A stretch of 64,000 nt of DNA from NCBI RefSeq assembly GCF_003991355.1, contig NZ_RCSU01000009.1, positions 124,001 to 188,000 on the forward strand, in the 5' to 3' direction. This document shows, one piece after another, positions 43,966 to 53,532 of this stretch; position 1 is the first letter of the stretch; every line of letters starts with the position of its first letter. Both the position numbers and the translations under genes were made by a program. The stretch comes from Pseudoflavitalea rhizosphaerae (GTDB taxonomy: Bacteria; Bacteroidota; Bacteroidia; Chitinophagales; Chitinophagaceae). The notes under the pieces are model-generated. The model had not been told where the DNA came from, searched no databases, and saw nothing but the letters and a program-made list of their open reading frames with translations.

Positions 43966-46356
43966 ATGAGAAAACATGCATATGCTTTCCTGCTGTTGTT
44001 CATTGCAGCAGCAGCAAAAGCACAATCCCCCATCGGCCCGCTGACAGTAGACAAGATCATGCGCGATCCAAAATGGATCGGCAGCTCGCCTTCTTCACTC
44101 AACTGGTCGGCCGACGGCAAAACCCTCCGATTCCTCTGGAACCCGGAGAAGGCCGTCAGTGATTCTGCCTACACCATTACCCCTGCCAATCTCAACCCCC
44201 AGAAACAAAGCTGGGAAGCAGGCAGGGACCAACCCGACCCCAACAGTATCCAATACAATTCAAAATATACCGCTTACGTATACACGAATAGTGGCGATAT
44301 TTATCTCGCTGACCTGAAAACTGGTACTACCAGGCGTATTACCGAAACGATCGATCCGGAATCGTCACCCGTTTTCAGCTTCAACGAAACACGCATCGTA
44401 TTCAACCGCGGTGGCAATCTTTATTCCTGGGAAATGACCACCGGCGCTATCGCACAGCTCACCAATTTCCAGAAGGGCAGTGCACCCAAAGCTGGCAGTG
44501 GCGATGCAGGGAAATCAATACAGGAGAAATGGCTCGAAACGGAATCGCTTGCCAATTCAGCCATCCTGCGGGAAAGAAAAGAGAAAAAGGAACAGAGAGA
44601 TTCCATGATGAAGACCTACCCTAAAATCAAAACACTGCGCACACTTTATACAGAGGATAAGAATGCAGGTGCTGCACAGATCAGTGCAGACGGACGTTTT
44701 ATTTCTTATCGTTTATTCAAAGCCAATAATTCCGGCAAAGGCACCATCATTCCCAACTATGTTACCGAAAGCGGCTTCACAGAAGATATCAGGGGCAGAT
44801 CGAAAGTGGGGACCACACCAGGAGTAAGCGAGTTCTATGTGTTCGACAGCAAGGCTGATACCGTTTTCAAAATCAAAACAGACAGTCTCCTTCCCGGTAT
44901 CAAAGATATTCCTGCCTTCTACAAGGATTACCCCGCCGTATATGCGCAGAAAAGCAAGGACCCCGCAGCGCGCAGCGTGAGCATACAGGGCGCTTCCTGG
45001 AGCCCCAACAGTCAGTATGTGCTGCTGGACCTTCGTTCCAACGACAACAAAGACCGCTGGCTGGCGCTGGTGGAAGGCGCCACCGGAAAGATCACTCCCC
45101 TGGACCGTCAGCATGATGAAGCCTGGATCGCAGGTCCGGGCATACAGGGATTCGGCGGCGGCAATACAGGATGGATCGATGCTCATACCATCTGGTTCCA
45201 GTCTGAAGCAACAGGTTACTCGCATCTCTACACGCTGGATGTACATACCCAAGAAAAGAAAGCGCTTACAAGCGGTAACTACGAAGTACACAACGCAGAC
45301 CTGAGCCGCAATAAAAAATATTTCTATATCACCACCAACCAGGTTCATCCCGGTGAACAGCATTTTTATCGGCTGCCCGTTACCGGTGGGAAAGCAGAAC
45401 AACTCACCAATTTTACCGGTTCCAGCCAGGTAAGCCTTTCTCCCGATGAAAAATGGCTGGCCTTTCTCTACTCTTACAGTAATAAGCCCTGGGAATTGTA
45501 TCTCCAGGAGAACAAAGCTGGCGCCAAACCTCAACAGGTGACCAACCTGGCAAGGTCTGCAGAATTTTCTTCCTACAACTGGCGTGAGCCGGAACTGATC
45601 ACATTCCCTGCAAACGATGGCGCTAACGTGTATGCACGCCTGTATCGCCCTGCCAATCCTCATCCATCCAAACCTGCCGTGATCTTTGTACATGGCGCGG
45701 GCTACCTGCAGAATGCACACAAATGGTGGAGCAGCTATTTCAGGGAATACATGTTCCACAACCTGCTCGCCGATAACGGCTATACAGTCCTGGATATCGA
45801 TTATCGGGGAAGCGCCGGTTATGGCCGCGACTGGCGTACGGGCATCTATCGCTACATGGGAGGAAAAGACCTTTCCGATCAGGTGGACGGGGCAAAATAT
45901 CTCGTGGACAAACTGGGCGTGAATGCAGCCAATATTGGCATCTATGGCGGCTCATACGGAGGGTTCATCACGCTTATGGCATTGTTCACTCAACCCGGTG
46001 TATTCAATGCAGGCGCTGCCCTCCGCTCCGTTACTGACTGGGCGCATTACAATCATGGTTATACTTCCAATATCCTCAATGAGCCTGCAACAGACAGCAT
46101 TGCCTATTATCGCAGCTCTCCCATCAATTTCGCTGCCGGATTAAAAGACAACCTCCTGATGTGCCATGGCATGGTGGATGTGAATGTACATTTCCAGGAC
46201 ATCGTTCGCCTGAGCCAGAAACTGATCGAGCTGGGAAAAGATAAATGGGAACTGGCCGTGTACCCTGTGGAAGACCATGGATTTGTTGAGCCCAGTAGCT
46301 GGACCGATGAGTACAAACGCATCTTCCATCTCTTTGAGACCCACCTTAAAAAATAA
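43966..46356 (+). CDS. Exported S9-family prolyl oligopeptidase (DPP4-like)
   Basis: 796 residues. Signal peptide MRKHAYAFLLLFIAAAAKAQ. Residues about 30-520 form a beta-propeller (SSLNWSADGKTLRFLW, DPESSPVFSFNETRIVF, VSLSPDEKWLAFLYSYS). The C-terminal alpha/beta hydrolase domain has the catalytic triad Ser663 (GGSYGG), Asp738 (GMVDVNVHFQD) and His771 (EDHGF). It cleaves peptides after proline or alanine in the periplasm, typically as dipeptidyl peptidase. It begins 21 bp after mgtE and may be read through with it. Confidence 0.95.
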   Translation: MRKHAYAFLLLFIAAAAKAQSPIGPLTVDKIMRDPKWIGSSPSSLNWSADGKTLRFLWNPEKAVSDSAYTITPANLNPQKQSWEAGRDQPDPNSIQYNSKYTAYVYTNSGDIYLADLKTGTTRRITETIDPESSPVFSFNETRIVFNRGGNLYSWEMTTGAIAQLTNFQKGSAPKAGSGDAGKSIQEKWLETESLANSAILRERKEKKEQRDSMMKTYPKIKTLRTLYTEDKNAGAAQISADGRFISYRLFKANNSGKGTIIPNYVTESGFTEDIRGRSKVGTTPGVSEFYVFDSKADTVFKIKTDSLLPGIKDIPAFYKDYPAVYAQKSKDPAARSVSIQGASWSPNSQYVLLDLRSNDNKDRWLALVEGATGKITPLDRQHDEAWIAGPGIQGFGGGNTGWIDAHTIWFQSEATGYSHLYTLDVHTQEKKALTSGNYEVHNADLSRNKKYFYITTNQVHPGEQHFYRLPVTGGKAEQLTNFTGSSQVSLSPDEKWLAFLYSYSNKPWELYLQENKAGAKPQQVTNLARSAEFSSYNWREPELITFPANDGANVYARLYRPANPHPSKPAVIFVHGAGYLQNAHKWWSSYFREYMFHNLLADNGYTVLDIDYRGSAGYGRDWRTGIYRYMGGKDLSDQVDGAKYLVDKLGVNAANIGIYGGSYGGFITLMALFTQPGVFNAGAALRSVTDWAHYNHGYTSNILNEPATDSIAYYRSSPINFAAGLKDNLLMCHGMVDVNVHFQDIVRLSQKLIELGKDKWELAVYPVEDHGFVEPSSWTDEYKRIFHLFETHLKK

Positions 46357-46441
46357 ATTAAGAAAGTTCCCTGGCACAATTTTTCGATAAATTGCGCAAT
46401 CGATTGACTGAAAAGTTAAAAGAAATTTACTCAGGATGCGG

Positions 46442-46549
46442 CCAGTCGCTCGCCTCCCGGCGAGTGACTGGTATTCCGTCGCCTCCGGCGACACAGTGTT
46501 CGCCAGAGGCGAACAAACAGAAGTCACTCGCCGGGAGGCGAGCGACTGG
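46442..46549 (+). repeat. Palindromic four-hairpin repeat, copy E
   Basis: 108 bp, same orientation as copy A. The outer hairpins have the loop TCCC and match over GCCAGTCGCTCGCC / GGCGAGCGACTGGC, extended by GCG on each side. The GTCGCC-TCC-GGCGAC and GTTCGCC-AGA-GGCGAAC inner hairpins are intact. It lies between the S9 peptidase and glmS, ending 63 bp before the glmS ATG. Two overlapping open frames (one per strand) through it are spurious. Confidence 0.9.
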
Positions 46550-46612
46550 CCGCACCCTGTTTCTTTTTGGTCATCGTTCATGCACCTATTCACACTAAAA
46601 ATTCTTTAGCAC

Positions 46613-48448
46613 ATGTGCGGCATTGTTGCTTATGTTGGACCAAAAGAAGCTTACCCTGTTATCTTAAAAGGACTGAAGCGTCTCGAGTACCGTGGTTATG
46701 ACAGTTCAGGAGTGGCCCTCCTCAATACAGGGCTGAAAGTATATAAAAAGAAAGGAAAAGTGGCTGAGCTGGAAGACAGTCTCCTGGGAAAAAATGTACA
46801 CGCGCATATCGGTATCGGACATACGCGCTGGGCAACCCACGGTGAGCCCTGCGACAGGAACGCGCATCCACACCAGTCAGAAAATGGCAAACTGGCCATG
46901 ATCCATAACGGGATCATCGAAAACTACAGCCAGCTCAAAAATGAACTGGTAAAGAAAGGATACAATTTTATCAGCGATACAGACACTGAAGTATTGCTGA
47001 AATTCATCGAAGACATTCAAAAGAATAATAACTGCAGTCTCGAAGAGGCTGTTCGCATTGCGCTCAAACGCGTGGTGGGCGCCTACGTGATAGTGCTGAT
47101 AGACCAGGACAACCCCGATACCCTCATCGCCGCCCGTAAGGGCAGTCCGCTGGTGATCGGCATCGGCAAGGGGGAACATTTCCTGGCATCAGACGCTTCT
47201 CCCATTATCGAATACACGAAAGAAGTTGTGTATGTGAACGATTATGAACTGGCCATTATACGTCCTGATGAGCTCATCCTTAAAAATCTCGGTAATGAAA
47301 AGATCACTCCATACATCACTAAACTTGATATGGAGCTGGCCGCCATCGAGAAAGGCGGTTATGATCATTTCATGCTGAAAGAGATCTTCGAACAGCCCGA
47401 TACTATTTTCGACTGTCTCCGCGGAAGGCTCGATACATTGAATGCCACCATCACCATGGCCGGCGTTCAGAACAATATCGATCAGATCAAGAACGCTTCC
47501 CGTATCATCATCATCGCCTGCGGCACCAGCTGGCATGCGGGATTGCTGGCCGAATACATCTTCGAAGAGCTCTGCCGCATCCCCGTTGAAGTGGAATACG
47601 CATCTGAGTTCCGTTATCGCAATCCCATCGTGAAACCCGGCGATGTGATCATTGCCGTATCGCAGAGCGGAGAAACAGCAGACACCCTGGTAGCCATCGA
47701 AAAGGCCAAAGAGCAGGGAGCATTGATCTTCGGCGTGGTGAACGTGGTTGGTTCCAGCATTGCACGCATCTCTAACGCCGGCGCCTATACGCATGCCGGG
47801 CCCGAGATCGGCGTAGCTTCCACCAAAGCCTTCACGGCACAACTGGTAGTACTCACCCTTATCGCCCTCAAAGTAGCGCACGATAAAGGTTCCATCGAAA
47901 CAAAACGCTTCGTTCAATTACTGAACGAACTGCATGATATCCCTGAAAAGGTAAAATCGACCCTCAAAACGGCAGATGCTGTGAAAAAGCTTGCCAACAA
48001 ATACAAAGACGCCAAAGACTTCCTCTACCTGGGCCGTGGATACAATTTCCCCATTGCACTTGAAGGCGCCCTGAAACTGAAGGAGATCTCCTATATCCAC
48101 GCAGAAGGGTATCCAGCTGCTGAAATGAAGCATGGTCCGATCGCACTCGTGGATGAAACACTGCCCGTTGTTTTTGTGGCAACAAAGGATTCTTACCACG
48201 AAAAGATCGTGAGCAATATCCAGGAGATCAAAGCAAGAAAAGGAAAAGTGATTGCCATCGTTACCGAAGGGGATGAAACTATCACCGCCATGGCGGATGA
48301 TGTGATAGCCGTTCCTGAAGCCGACGAAATTGTTGCACCAATCCTCAGTGTGGTGCCACTCCAACTGCTGGCTTATTATATCGGCATCGCCAAAGACCTG
48401 GATGTGGACAAACCACGTAACCTGGCCAAGAGCGTGACCGTGGAATAA
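46613..48448 (+). CDS. glmS: Glutamine-fructose-6-phosphate aminotransferase
   Basis: 611 residues, normal length. It makes glucosamine-6-phosphate from fructose-6-phosphate and glutamine, the first step of UDP-GlcNAc synthesis for cell wall and LPS. The N-terminal Cys2 nucleophile follows Met1 (MCGIVAYVG), and HTRWATHGEP and HNGIIENYS complete the glutaminase domain (1-240). Two SIS domains follow (about 285-440, ACGTSWHAG, SQSGETADT, VASTKAFTAQ; about 460-600). No glmS ribozyme is visible upstream. The DUF4954 gene starts 27 bp later and is likely in the same operon. Confidence 0.97.
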   Translation: MCGIVAYVGPKEAYPVILKGLKRLEYRGYDSSGVALLNTGLKVYKKKGKVAELEDSLLGKNVHAHIGIGHTRWATHGEPCDRNAHPHQSENGKLAMIHNGIIENYSQLKNELVKKGYNFISDTDTEVLLKFIEDIQKNNNCSLEEAVRIALKRVVGAYVIVLIDQDNPDTLIAARKGSPLVIGIGKGEHFLASDASPIIEYTKEVVYVNDYELAIIRPDELILKNLGNEKITPYITKLDMELAAIEKGGYDHFMLKEIFEQPDTIFDCLRGRLDTLNATITMAGVQNNIDQIKNASRIIIIACGTSWHAGLLAEYIFEELCRIPVEVEYASEFRYRNPIVKPGDVIIAVSQSGETADTLVAIEKAKEQGALIFGVVNVVGSSIARISNAGAYTHAGPEIGVASTKAFTAQLVVLTLIALKVAHDKGSIETKRFVQLLNELHDIPEKVKSTLKTADAVKKLANKYKDAKDFLYLGRGYNFPIALEGALKLKEISYIHAEGYPAAEMKHGPIALVDETLPVVFVATKDSYHEKIVSNIQEIKARKGKVIAIVTEGDETITAMADDVIAVPEADEIVAPILSVVPLQLLAYYIGIAKDLDVDKPRNLAKSVTVE

Positions 48449-48475
48449 TATTGATCACCATTAGCTTTCTTGTGT

Positions 48476-50683
48476 ATGAACCAAATCCGGAAAAGCCCCA
48501 TCAATACGCTGGGTTATAACTTCATTCCCGAAGCTTTTCTCCCAAAAGGAAAGGATGAATATTACCTGCGTAACCAGCAATACAGGAATGGCCTGCATTA
48601 CAGGCATCTCACCGCATATGAGATCGAAATGCTGGTGCGCAACCGCAATACATCAGACAACTGGAATAATATCATGGTGTCCGATGCCTTCAACCCGGAA
48701 CTGGTGCAGGACTGCAAGTTCTTCGGACTGGTGCGCATCGGCAAACTGGAACCATACTACCTGGAATTCCATAATCTGCGCAGACCTGTTGGATTGTACA
48801 ACAGCACCATTATCAGTTGCGATTTCGGGGACAATGTAGTAGTGGACAATGTAAATTATATCTCTCATTATATCACCGGCAACGAAGTGATACTGGTGAA
48901 TGTGAATGAGATCGATACAACCGATCACTCCAAATTCGGCAACGGTATTCTCATGGAAGGGGAAGAAGAAGCCATCCGCGTATGGATGGAGGTCTGTAAT
49001 GAGAATGGAGAACGAAAGATCATGCCCTTCGATGGCATGTTGCCCGGCGATGCCTTTCTCTGGACCCGCTTCCGCGATGATGTTGCGCTGCAACAGAAGT
49101 TCAAAGATTTCACCCAGCAGCAATTCGATCTGAAAAGAGGTCGTTACGGCACCATCGGAGACCGCACCGTGATCAAGAACTGCCGCATCATCAAGGATGT
49201 GAAGATCGGCACTGATGCTTATATCAAAGGAGCCAATAAGATCAAGAACGTTACCATCAATTCTTCTGCTGACGCTAAAACACAGGTAGGCGAAGGATGC
49301 GAGCTGGTGAACGGCATCATCGGTTACGGATGCCGCGCCTTCTATGGCGTGAAAGCTGTACGCTTCTTCCTGGCGCCTCACTCACAACTGAAGTACGGAG
49401 CCCGGTTGATCAACTCCTATCTCGGTGAGAATTCCACCATCTCCTGTTGTGAAGTACTGAATTCACTCATCTTTCCATCGCACGAACAACACCATAATAA
49501 CTCTTTCCTCTGTGCAGCATTGCTGCAGGGGCAAAGCAATATGGCCGCCGGCGCTACCATTGGCTCCAATCATAACAGCAGGAGCCCGGACGGTGAGATC
49601 ACTGCCGGGCGCGGGTTCTGGCCCGGCCTCTGTGTGAGTCTCAAGCACAATTCCAAATTTGCCACTTTCACCATTCTTGCGAAAGGCGATTTCCCTGTTG
49701 AGCTCAATATCACTATCCCCTTCTCACTGGTGAGCAATGATGTTACCCACAACAAACTGGTGGTGATGCCTGCTTACTGGTTCCTTCACAATATGTATGC
49801 GCTGGAGCGCAATGCGTGGAAATACGGGGACCGCGACAAGCGCATCAATAAAACACAGTCGCTTGAATTCGACTACCTGGCGCCTGATAGTGTAAATGAG
49901 ATCCTCGATGCCATCATGCTGATGCAGCAGGCTACCGGTAAGGCCTACCTGAAAAGCAGCAAAGGCAATAAGAAATTCACTACTGAACAACAGATCGAAG
50001 AAGGCAAACGACTGCTCGAAACAAAGGACCCGCTTGTGAATGACCTGGAAATACTGGTGGAGGGATTCGAGAACAGCAGCAGGCCCGTACAATTGATCAA
50101 AGTAATTGCAGCCTATCATATCTTCAAAGACCTGGTCACCTTCTATGCCGTTCAACAGCTCATCGCCAACAGCGGTAAACAATTCAAACAGCTGGATGAT
50201 CTGATCAACAGCATTCCGGCAAAACCTGAACTGACCAGCTGGATGAATATCGGCGGGCAATTGATCAGGCGCGCAGCCATCGAAAAGCTGGTAGCGCAGA
50301 TCCATCAGGGAAAAGTAAAAAGCTGGGAACAGGTGCACGCTTTTTACAAAGACCAGGCAGACAAATATCCTGTTGAGAAATTCCAGCATTCAATGGCCGC
50401 ATTACAGACCGTGCATGGCATCCACCTGAAAAAAGCGAAAACTGAACAAGTACGGCAATTACTGCATCAGGCCCTTGCAGTAAAAACCTGGATGGTGGAA
50501 GGCATCTACGAATCACGTGCAAAAGACTACAAAAATCCGTTCCGCAAAATGGTGTATGAGACCAATGCGGAGATGAACAAAGTGCTGGGTAAATTAGAAG
50601 ACAACTCTTTTATCAAACAGGAAAGGGCATCGCTGGACCAATACAAAAAGACGATAGCTGCGCTCTTAAGAAAATTACAATAA
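48476..50683 (+). CDS. DUF4954 family protein with left-handed beta-helix
   Basis: 735 residues from the ATG at 48476; an in-frame TTG at 48470 gives two more. After an N-terminal 80-residue region (AYEIEMLVRNRNTSDNWNNI), the middle third is a hexapeptide-type left-handed beta-helix (VGLYNSTIISCDFGDNVVVDNVNYISHYI; RTVIKNCRIIKDVKIGTDAYIKGANKIKNVTINS), as in acyltransferases and nucleotidyltransferases. The C-terminal third is helical (KQLDDLINSIPAKPELTSWMNI). The family is of unknown function. Being downstream of glmS, it may act on an amino-sugar nucleotide or its product; that is inference. Confidence 0.88.
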   Translation: MNQIRKSPINTLGYNFIPEAFLPKGKDEYYLRNQQYRNGLHYRHLTAYEIEMLVRNRNTSDNWNNIMVSDAFNPELVQDCKFFGLVRIGKLEPYYLEFHNLRRPVGLYNSTIISCDFGDNVVVDNVNYISHYITGNEVILVNVNEIDTTDHSKFGNGILMEGEEEAIRVWMEVCNENGERKIMPFDGMLPGDAFLWTRFRDDVALQQKFKDFTQQQFDLKRGRYGTIGDRTVIKNCRIIKDVKIGTDAYIKGANKIKNVTINSSADAKTQVGEGCELVNGIIGYGCRAFYGVKAVRFFLAPHSQLKYGARLINSYLGENSTISCCEVLNSLIFPSHEQHHNNSFLCAALLQGQSNMAAGATIGSNHNSRSPDGEITAGRGFWPGLCVSLKHNSKFATFTILAKGDFPVELNITIPFSLVSNDVTHNKLVVMPAYWFLHNMYALERNAWKYGDRDKRINKTQSLEFDYLAPDSVNEILDAIMLMQQATGKAYLKSSKGNKKFTTEQQIEEGKRLLETKDPLVNDLEILVEGFENSSRPVQLIKVIAAYHIFKDLVTFYAVQQLIANSGKQFKQLDDLINSIPAKPELTSWMNIGGQLIRRAAIEKLVAQIHQGKVKSWEQVHAFYKDQADKYPVEKFQHSMAALQTVHGIHLKKAKTEQVRQLLHQALAVKTWMVEGIYESRAKDYKNPFRKMVYETNAEMNKVLGKLEDNSFIKQERASLDQYKKTIAALLRKLQ

Positions 50684-50698
50684 ACTCAAGCTGTGCCT

Positions 50699-50797
50699 AC
50701 TCGCTCGCCTCTGGCGAGTGAGTTATATTTGGTCGCCTCCGGCGCCCCTTCGCCAGGGGCCAATCAATTCAAAGTCACTCGCCGGATGAGCAACTGG
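50699..50797 (+). repeat. Palindromic four-hairpin repeat, copy F (decayed, with compensatory pair)
   Basis: A worn copy in the A orientation. H1 is intact and carries a base-pair swap: its second position is C instead of G and the partner is G instead of C, so the stem still pairs (ACTCGCTCGCC / GGCGAGTGAGT). The inner hairpins (GTCGCC-TCC-GGCGCC and a CTTCGCC-AGG-GGCCA remnant) and the last hairpin are degenerate. It lies between the DUF4954 stop and the convergent T9SS gene. Confidence 0.75.
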
Positions 50798-50827
50798 CAG
50801 CACTCAAAGAATACATCAGTCACACAG

Positions 50828-50853
50828 AAACGGCAGTCCTGAGACTGCCGTTT
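50828..50853. terminator. Bidirectional terminator between DUF4954 and the second T9SS gene
   Basis: Stem CGGCAGTC (50831-50838) / GACTGCCG (50843-50850) with a 4-nt loop, flanked by AAA on the left and TTT on the right, between convergent genes. Confidence 0.85.
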
Positions 50854-50877
50854 GCATATTCAAAACCTGGGTAACAT

Positions 50878-53250
50878 TTATTGTTTGATGAACCTGAAGC
50901 TGCCTGTTTTCTGGCCATTATCCAGGTAACCTGTGATCTGGTAAGCACCTGCAGGGAGTTTGCTGAAGTTCAGCCATATATCCTGGCTGCCGGCGCTCAG
51001 TGCGGTCTGTTGCTGATGAACGATCCTTCCATACATATCGGTAACAGCCAGGCGGATACTTGCCCTGGAGGATGCACTGATATTGAGTTTGGCCTGACTG
51101 GTTACAAGTGTTGGCATCATGGAATTGATCACCCATCCTTCTGCATTGCTGAAGATGGTTACTATCTTACTCATATTCACCACACCCTGCTGATCGATCA
51201 TGCGTAACTGGTAGTAAACGGTTTTCTTCGGCAATTGCTCATCCACAAAACTGAAGGAAAGCTGCTGAGCGGCAGCACGAACTGTTCCAATTTGGTGGAA
51301 GCTGGTGCCATCCTCTGAACGAAGTATTTCAAACCTGTCAGGGTTGCTACTGGCAGTAATGGTCCAATCCAGCTTCGCGGATGTATTGGTGAGTTTCTTT
51401 CCATTGAAAGTAACAAGGTATACAGGTAATGGAGATCCGGGCACAACACCGAATGTAAATGGACTGAAACTGCTGAGTATTTCAGAAGTCGCAGAACCTG
51501 TGGAAGAATTGCCGGGAGTGATTTCCGTACCGGTTGTCCCTTTAGCACTTTCCCAGCTACTGCCATTGAAATGAGCTACCACCACTTTATCCGGGCCAAA
51601 GGCGCCGGGTACTGCGGCTGCAAGTGAGAGTGTGATTGACGCATTGCTGCCAGACGATCTACTTATATCCCAGTATTCTGCAGTGGATACTTTATAGAGC
51701 GGGGTTGAAGTGGCAGTATTACCGTAAGAAGTGGGATAATACCTGGCGGAATATTCAGACGCTGTTGCATCTTCCGGAGTTACCACACAGGGGCGGTAAG
51801 CAGTTCCGCCAACAGGGAAGCTGTAAGCAACGTTAGCTGAGGTTTTGCGGACTACTGCCCCACCGGCCACAAATGCGTTGGCGCCTGCGCCGGAAACAGA
51901 ACCGGCATCCGCATTGCCAACGGTGAGTGCATTGCCATTGGCAGTGATGATACCATTACTGCCGGTCCACTCCAGTTGGCCCGTAGTTAAAGGCTTCAGT
52001 AATGCAGCACCATTTACGTTGTTCATTCTGAGTTTAACCTGGTTGGTGCTGTTATCGATGGTGTTGGAAGCGATGTCTACATTTTGAGGAGCGTTGCCAT
52101 TCAGTTCAACCACAAAGAGATTGGCGCCGGTTACTTCCGATGCACAACCGAAAGTTCCGGCGGATTGAACAAAATTGCCTTTGATTTTTAGCACTGTTGG
52201 TTGAGTGGCAGCAGTAATGGCTGATCCACGCAAATCGAAACGGCCACCGGATTGGACAAAATCACCGTCTACCTGAAGCGAAGATGCCTTATCCAGAGAG
52301 TTGTTATTATTCCCCAGGGTAACCCATGCGTTGTTGCCTATTTCGAAAGAACCATTTACTAAATATTCAGGCGCAGTTCCCGGCCCAGCAAATGAGAAAG
52401 CCAGTACCAGGTTATTATTATTGGTATTAAGTACCTGAAAATTACCTGATATAGTCAGGCCGCGAGGTAATGCCCAACCTATTTCATTAGCCATTCCAGC
52501 GCAATCGAAGATCAGGTTTCCTATGGAGAATGTAGTAAGACCATTAATAGCTGCTGCGCCTGTTACCGATCCTGTAATGCGAATGGTGGAGGTAGGCGCC
52601 CAGGTAGCACGCGGGGTGTAAAGGCCATCCCTGGCAATCCAGAGTTCTGCATTAGCATTGAAGTAAAGAAAATTGGTACTGTTGGTTGGCGTATTCATCC
52701 ATCCTTTATTACCAATTATCAACGACCCATTCACATCCATTCTGTAGGTAGGTGAGGCGGATGGTAATGTAAAATAGGGGCCGTTTGAAGGCAAGGACAC
52801 ACTGTTATGCCCTCCAAAATACCAGGTACCATCGATCAGTGTTCTTGAGCCGTTGCTGAGTTCAAAATTGAACGGAACATCTGCAGACACACTATCCTCC
52901 AGTCTGCTGCCGGTTTCAATAAGCAAAGCGTAATCAGGACTACCGGTTCCGCTTGCAGTGATGGTTGCGGTACTAGAAGAGTAAATTTTGGCGGTAACAC
53001 CATTTCTAACAATCAGGGAGAGCAGACTAATGGAAGTTATGTCCACATTCACCACCGGGGCGCCTGTTTCGAAAATGGCAACATAAGTTCCGCCATTGGG
53101 CACCGAAACACCGGAAACAGAGCCATCTGACCAGTTGGCAGGATTGCTCCAGTTTCCGTTTACCGGGCCAACCCAATATCTCGTTTGTGCATGACTGGTA
53201 GCAATGCAACAGAGGGTGCATGCTAAAGTAAGCATGTAGAGTTTTTTCAT
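50878..53250 (-). CDS. Secreted T9SS beta-helical protein
   Basis: 790 residues. Signal peptide MKKLYMLTLACTLCCIATSHAQ. The mature part begins TRYWVGPVNGNWSNPANWSDG, typical of beta-helix or pectin-lyase-like cell-surface proteins, and about 500 residues of repeated short beta strands follow (GSRLEDSVSADVPFNFEL; LKIKGNFVQSAGTFGC; VDGDFVQSGGRFDL). A fibronectin-III-like segment (VYLVTFNGKKLTNTSAKLDWTITASSNPDRFEILRS) precedes the C-terminal T9SS sorting domain (DMYGRIVHQQQTALSAGSQDIWLNFSKLPAGAYQITGYLDNGQKTGSFRFIKQ). It is exported across the outer membrane; function unknown, perhaps adhesion. Confidence 0.85.
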   Translation of the reverse strand: MKKLYMLTLACTLCCIATSHAQTRYWVGPVNGNWSNPANWSDGSVSGVSVPNGGTYVAIFETGAPVVNVDITSISLLSLIVRNGVTAKIYSSSTATITASGTGSPDYALLIETGSRLEDSVSADVPFNFELSNGSRTLIDGTWYFGGHNSVSLPSNGPYFTLPSASPTYRMDVNGSLIIGNKGWMNTPTNSTNFLYFNANAELWIARDGLYTPRATWAPTSTIRITGSVTGAAAINGLTTFSIGNLIFDCAGMANEIGWALPRGLTISGNFQVLNTNNNNLVLAFSFAGPGTAPEYLVNGSFEIGNNAWVTLGNNNNSLDKASSLQVDGDFVQSGGRFDLRGSAITAATQPTVLKIKGNFVQSAGTFGCASEVTGANLFVVELNGNAPQNVDIASNTIDNSTNQVKLRMNNVNGAALLKPLTTGQLEWTGSNGIITANGNALTVGNADAGSVSGAGANAFVAGGAVVRKTSANVAYSFPVGGTAYRPCVVTPEDATASEYSARYYPTSYGNTATSTPLYKVSTAEYWDISRSSGSNASITLSLAAAVPGAFGPDKVVVAHFNGSSWESAKGTTGTEITPGNSSTGSATSEILSSFSPFTFGVVPGSPLPVYLVTFNGKKLTNTSAKLDWTITASSNPDRFEILRSEDGTSFHQIGTVRAAAQQLSFSFVDEQLPKKTVYYQLRMIDQQGVVNMSKIVTIFSNAEGWVINSMMPTLVTSQAKLNISASSRASIRLAVTDMYGRIVHQQQTALSAGSQDIWLNFSKLPAGAYQITGYLDNGQKTGSFRFIKQ

Positions 53251-53474
53251 ACATGAAGTAGTTTAAGAATCAGGAAGCGAAATGCACAGGAGAATGGATT
53301 CCAGAGGTTTTTGTGGTAGGAAACAGAATGGTATTATAAGCTAACGCTGTGGTTCAGGGGACCAATATACAATAAAATTAGCATAACCTACAAGGCCGGA
53401 TTAAAATTGATGGGAGGTAAATATTCATTAATCCCAGGATGGGTAAAACAGCTTCAAATTCAATGCCAGGGCTA

Positions 53475-53500
53475 CAAAAAAGCCCCGGGATGTCCGGGGC
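53475..53500 (-). terminator. Terminator of the 65-residue lipoprotein gene
   Basis: Stem GCCCCGG (53482-53488) / CCGGGGC (53494-53500), 5-nt loop. On the minus strand it is followed by TTTTTT (A6 before it on the plus strand), 33 bp past the gene's stop. Confidence 0.85.
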
Positions 53501-53532
53501 CAGTTTCTTGCAAGAAGTTTATGCGGATAGCA

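Noticed and set aside
46141-46598. Two overlapping frames (150 codons minus, 68 codons plus) over repeat copy E
   Set aside because: Both share SLASRRVT and SPEA segments because the repeat is palindromic and open on both strands. They overlap the S9 peptidase gene or the glmS leader and have no start signals.
46357-46612. glmS ribozyme upstream of glmS
   Set aside because: The leader holds repeat copy E and AT-rich sequence; no glmS ribozyme core was seen, and this ribozyme is known mainly from Firmicutes.
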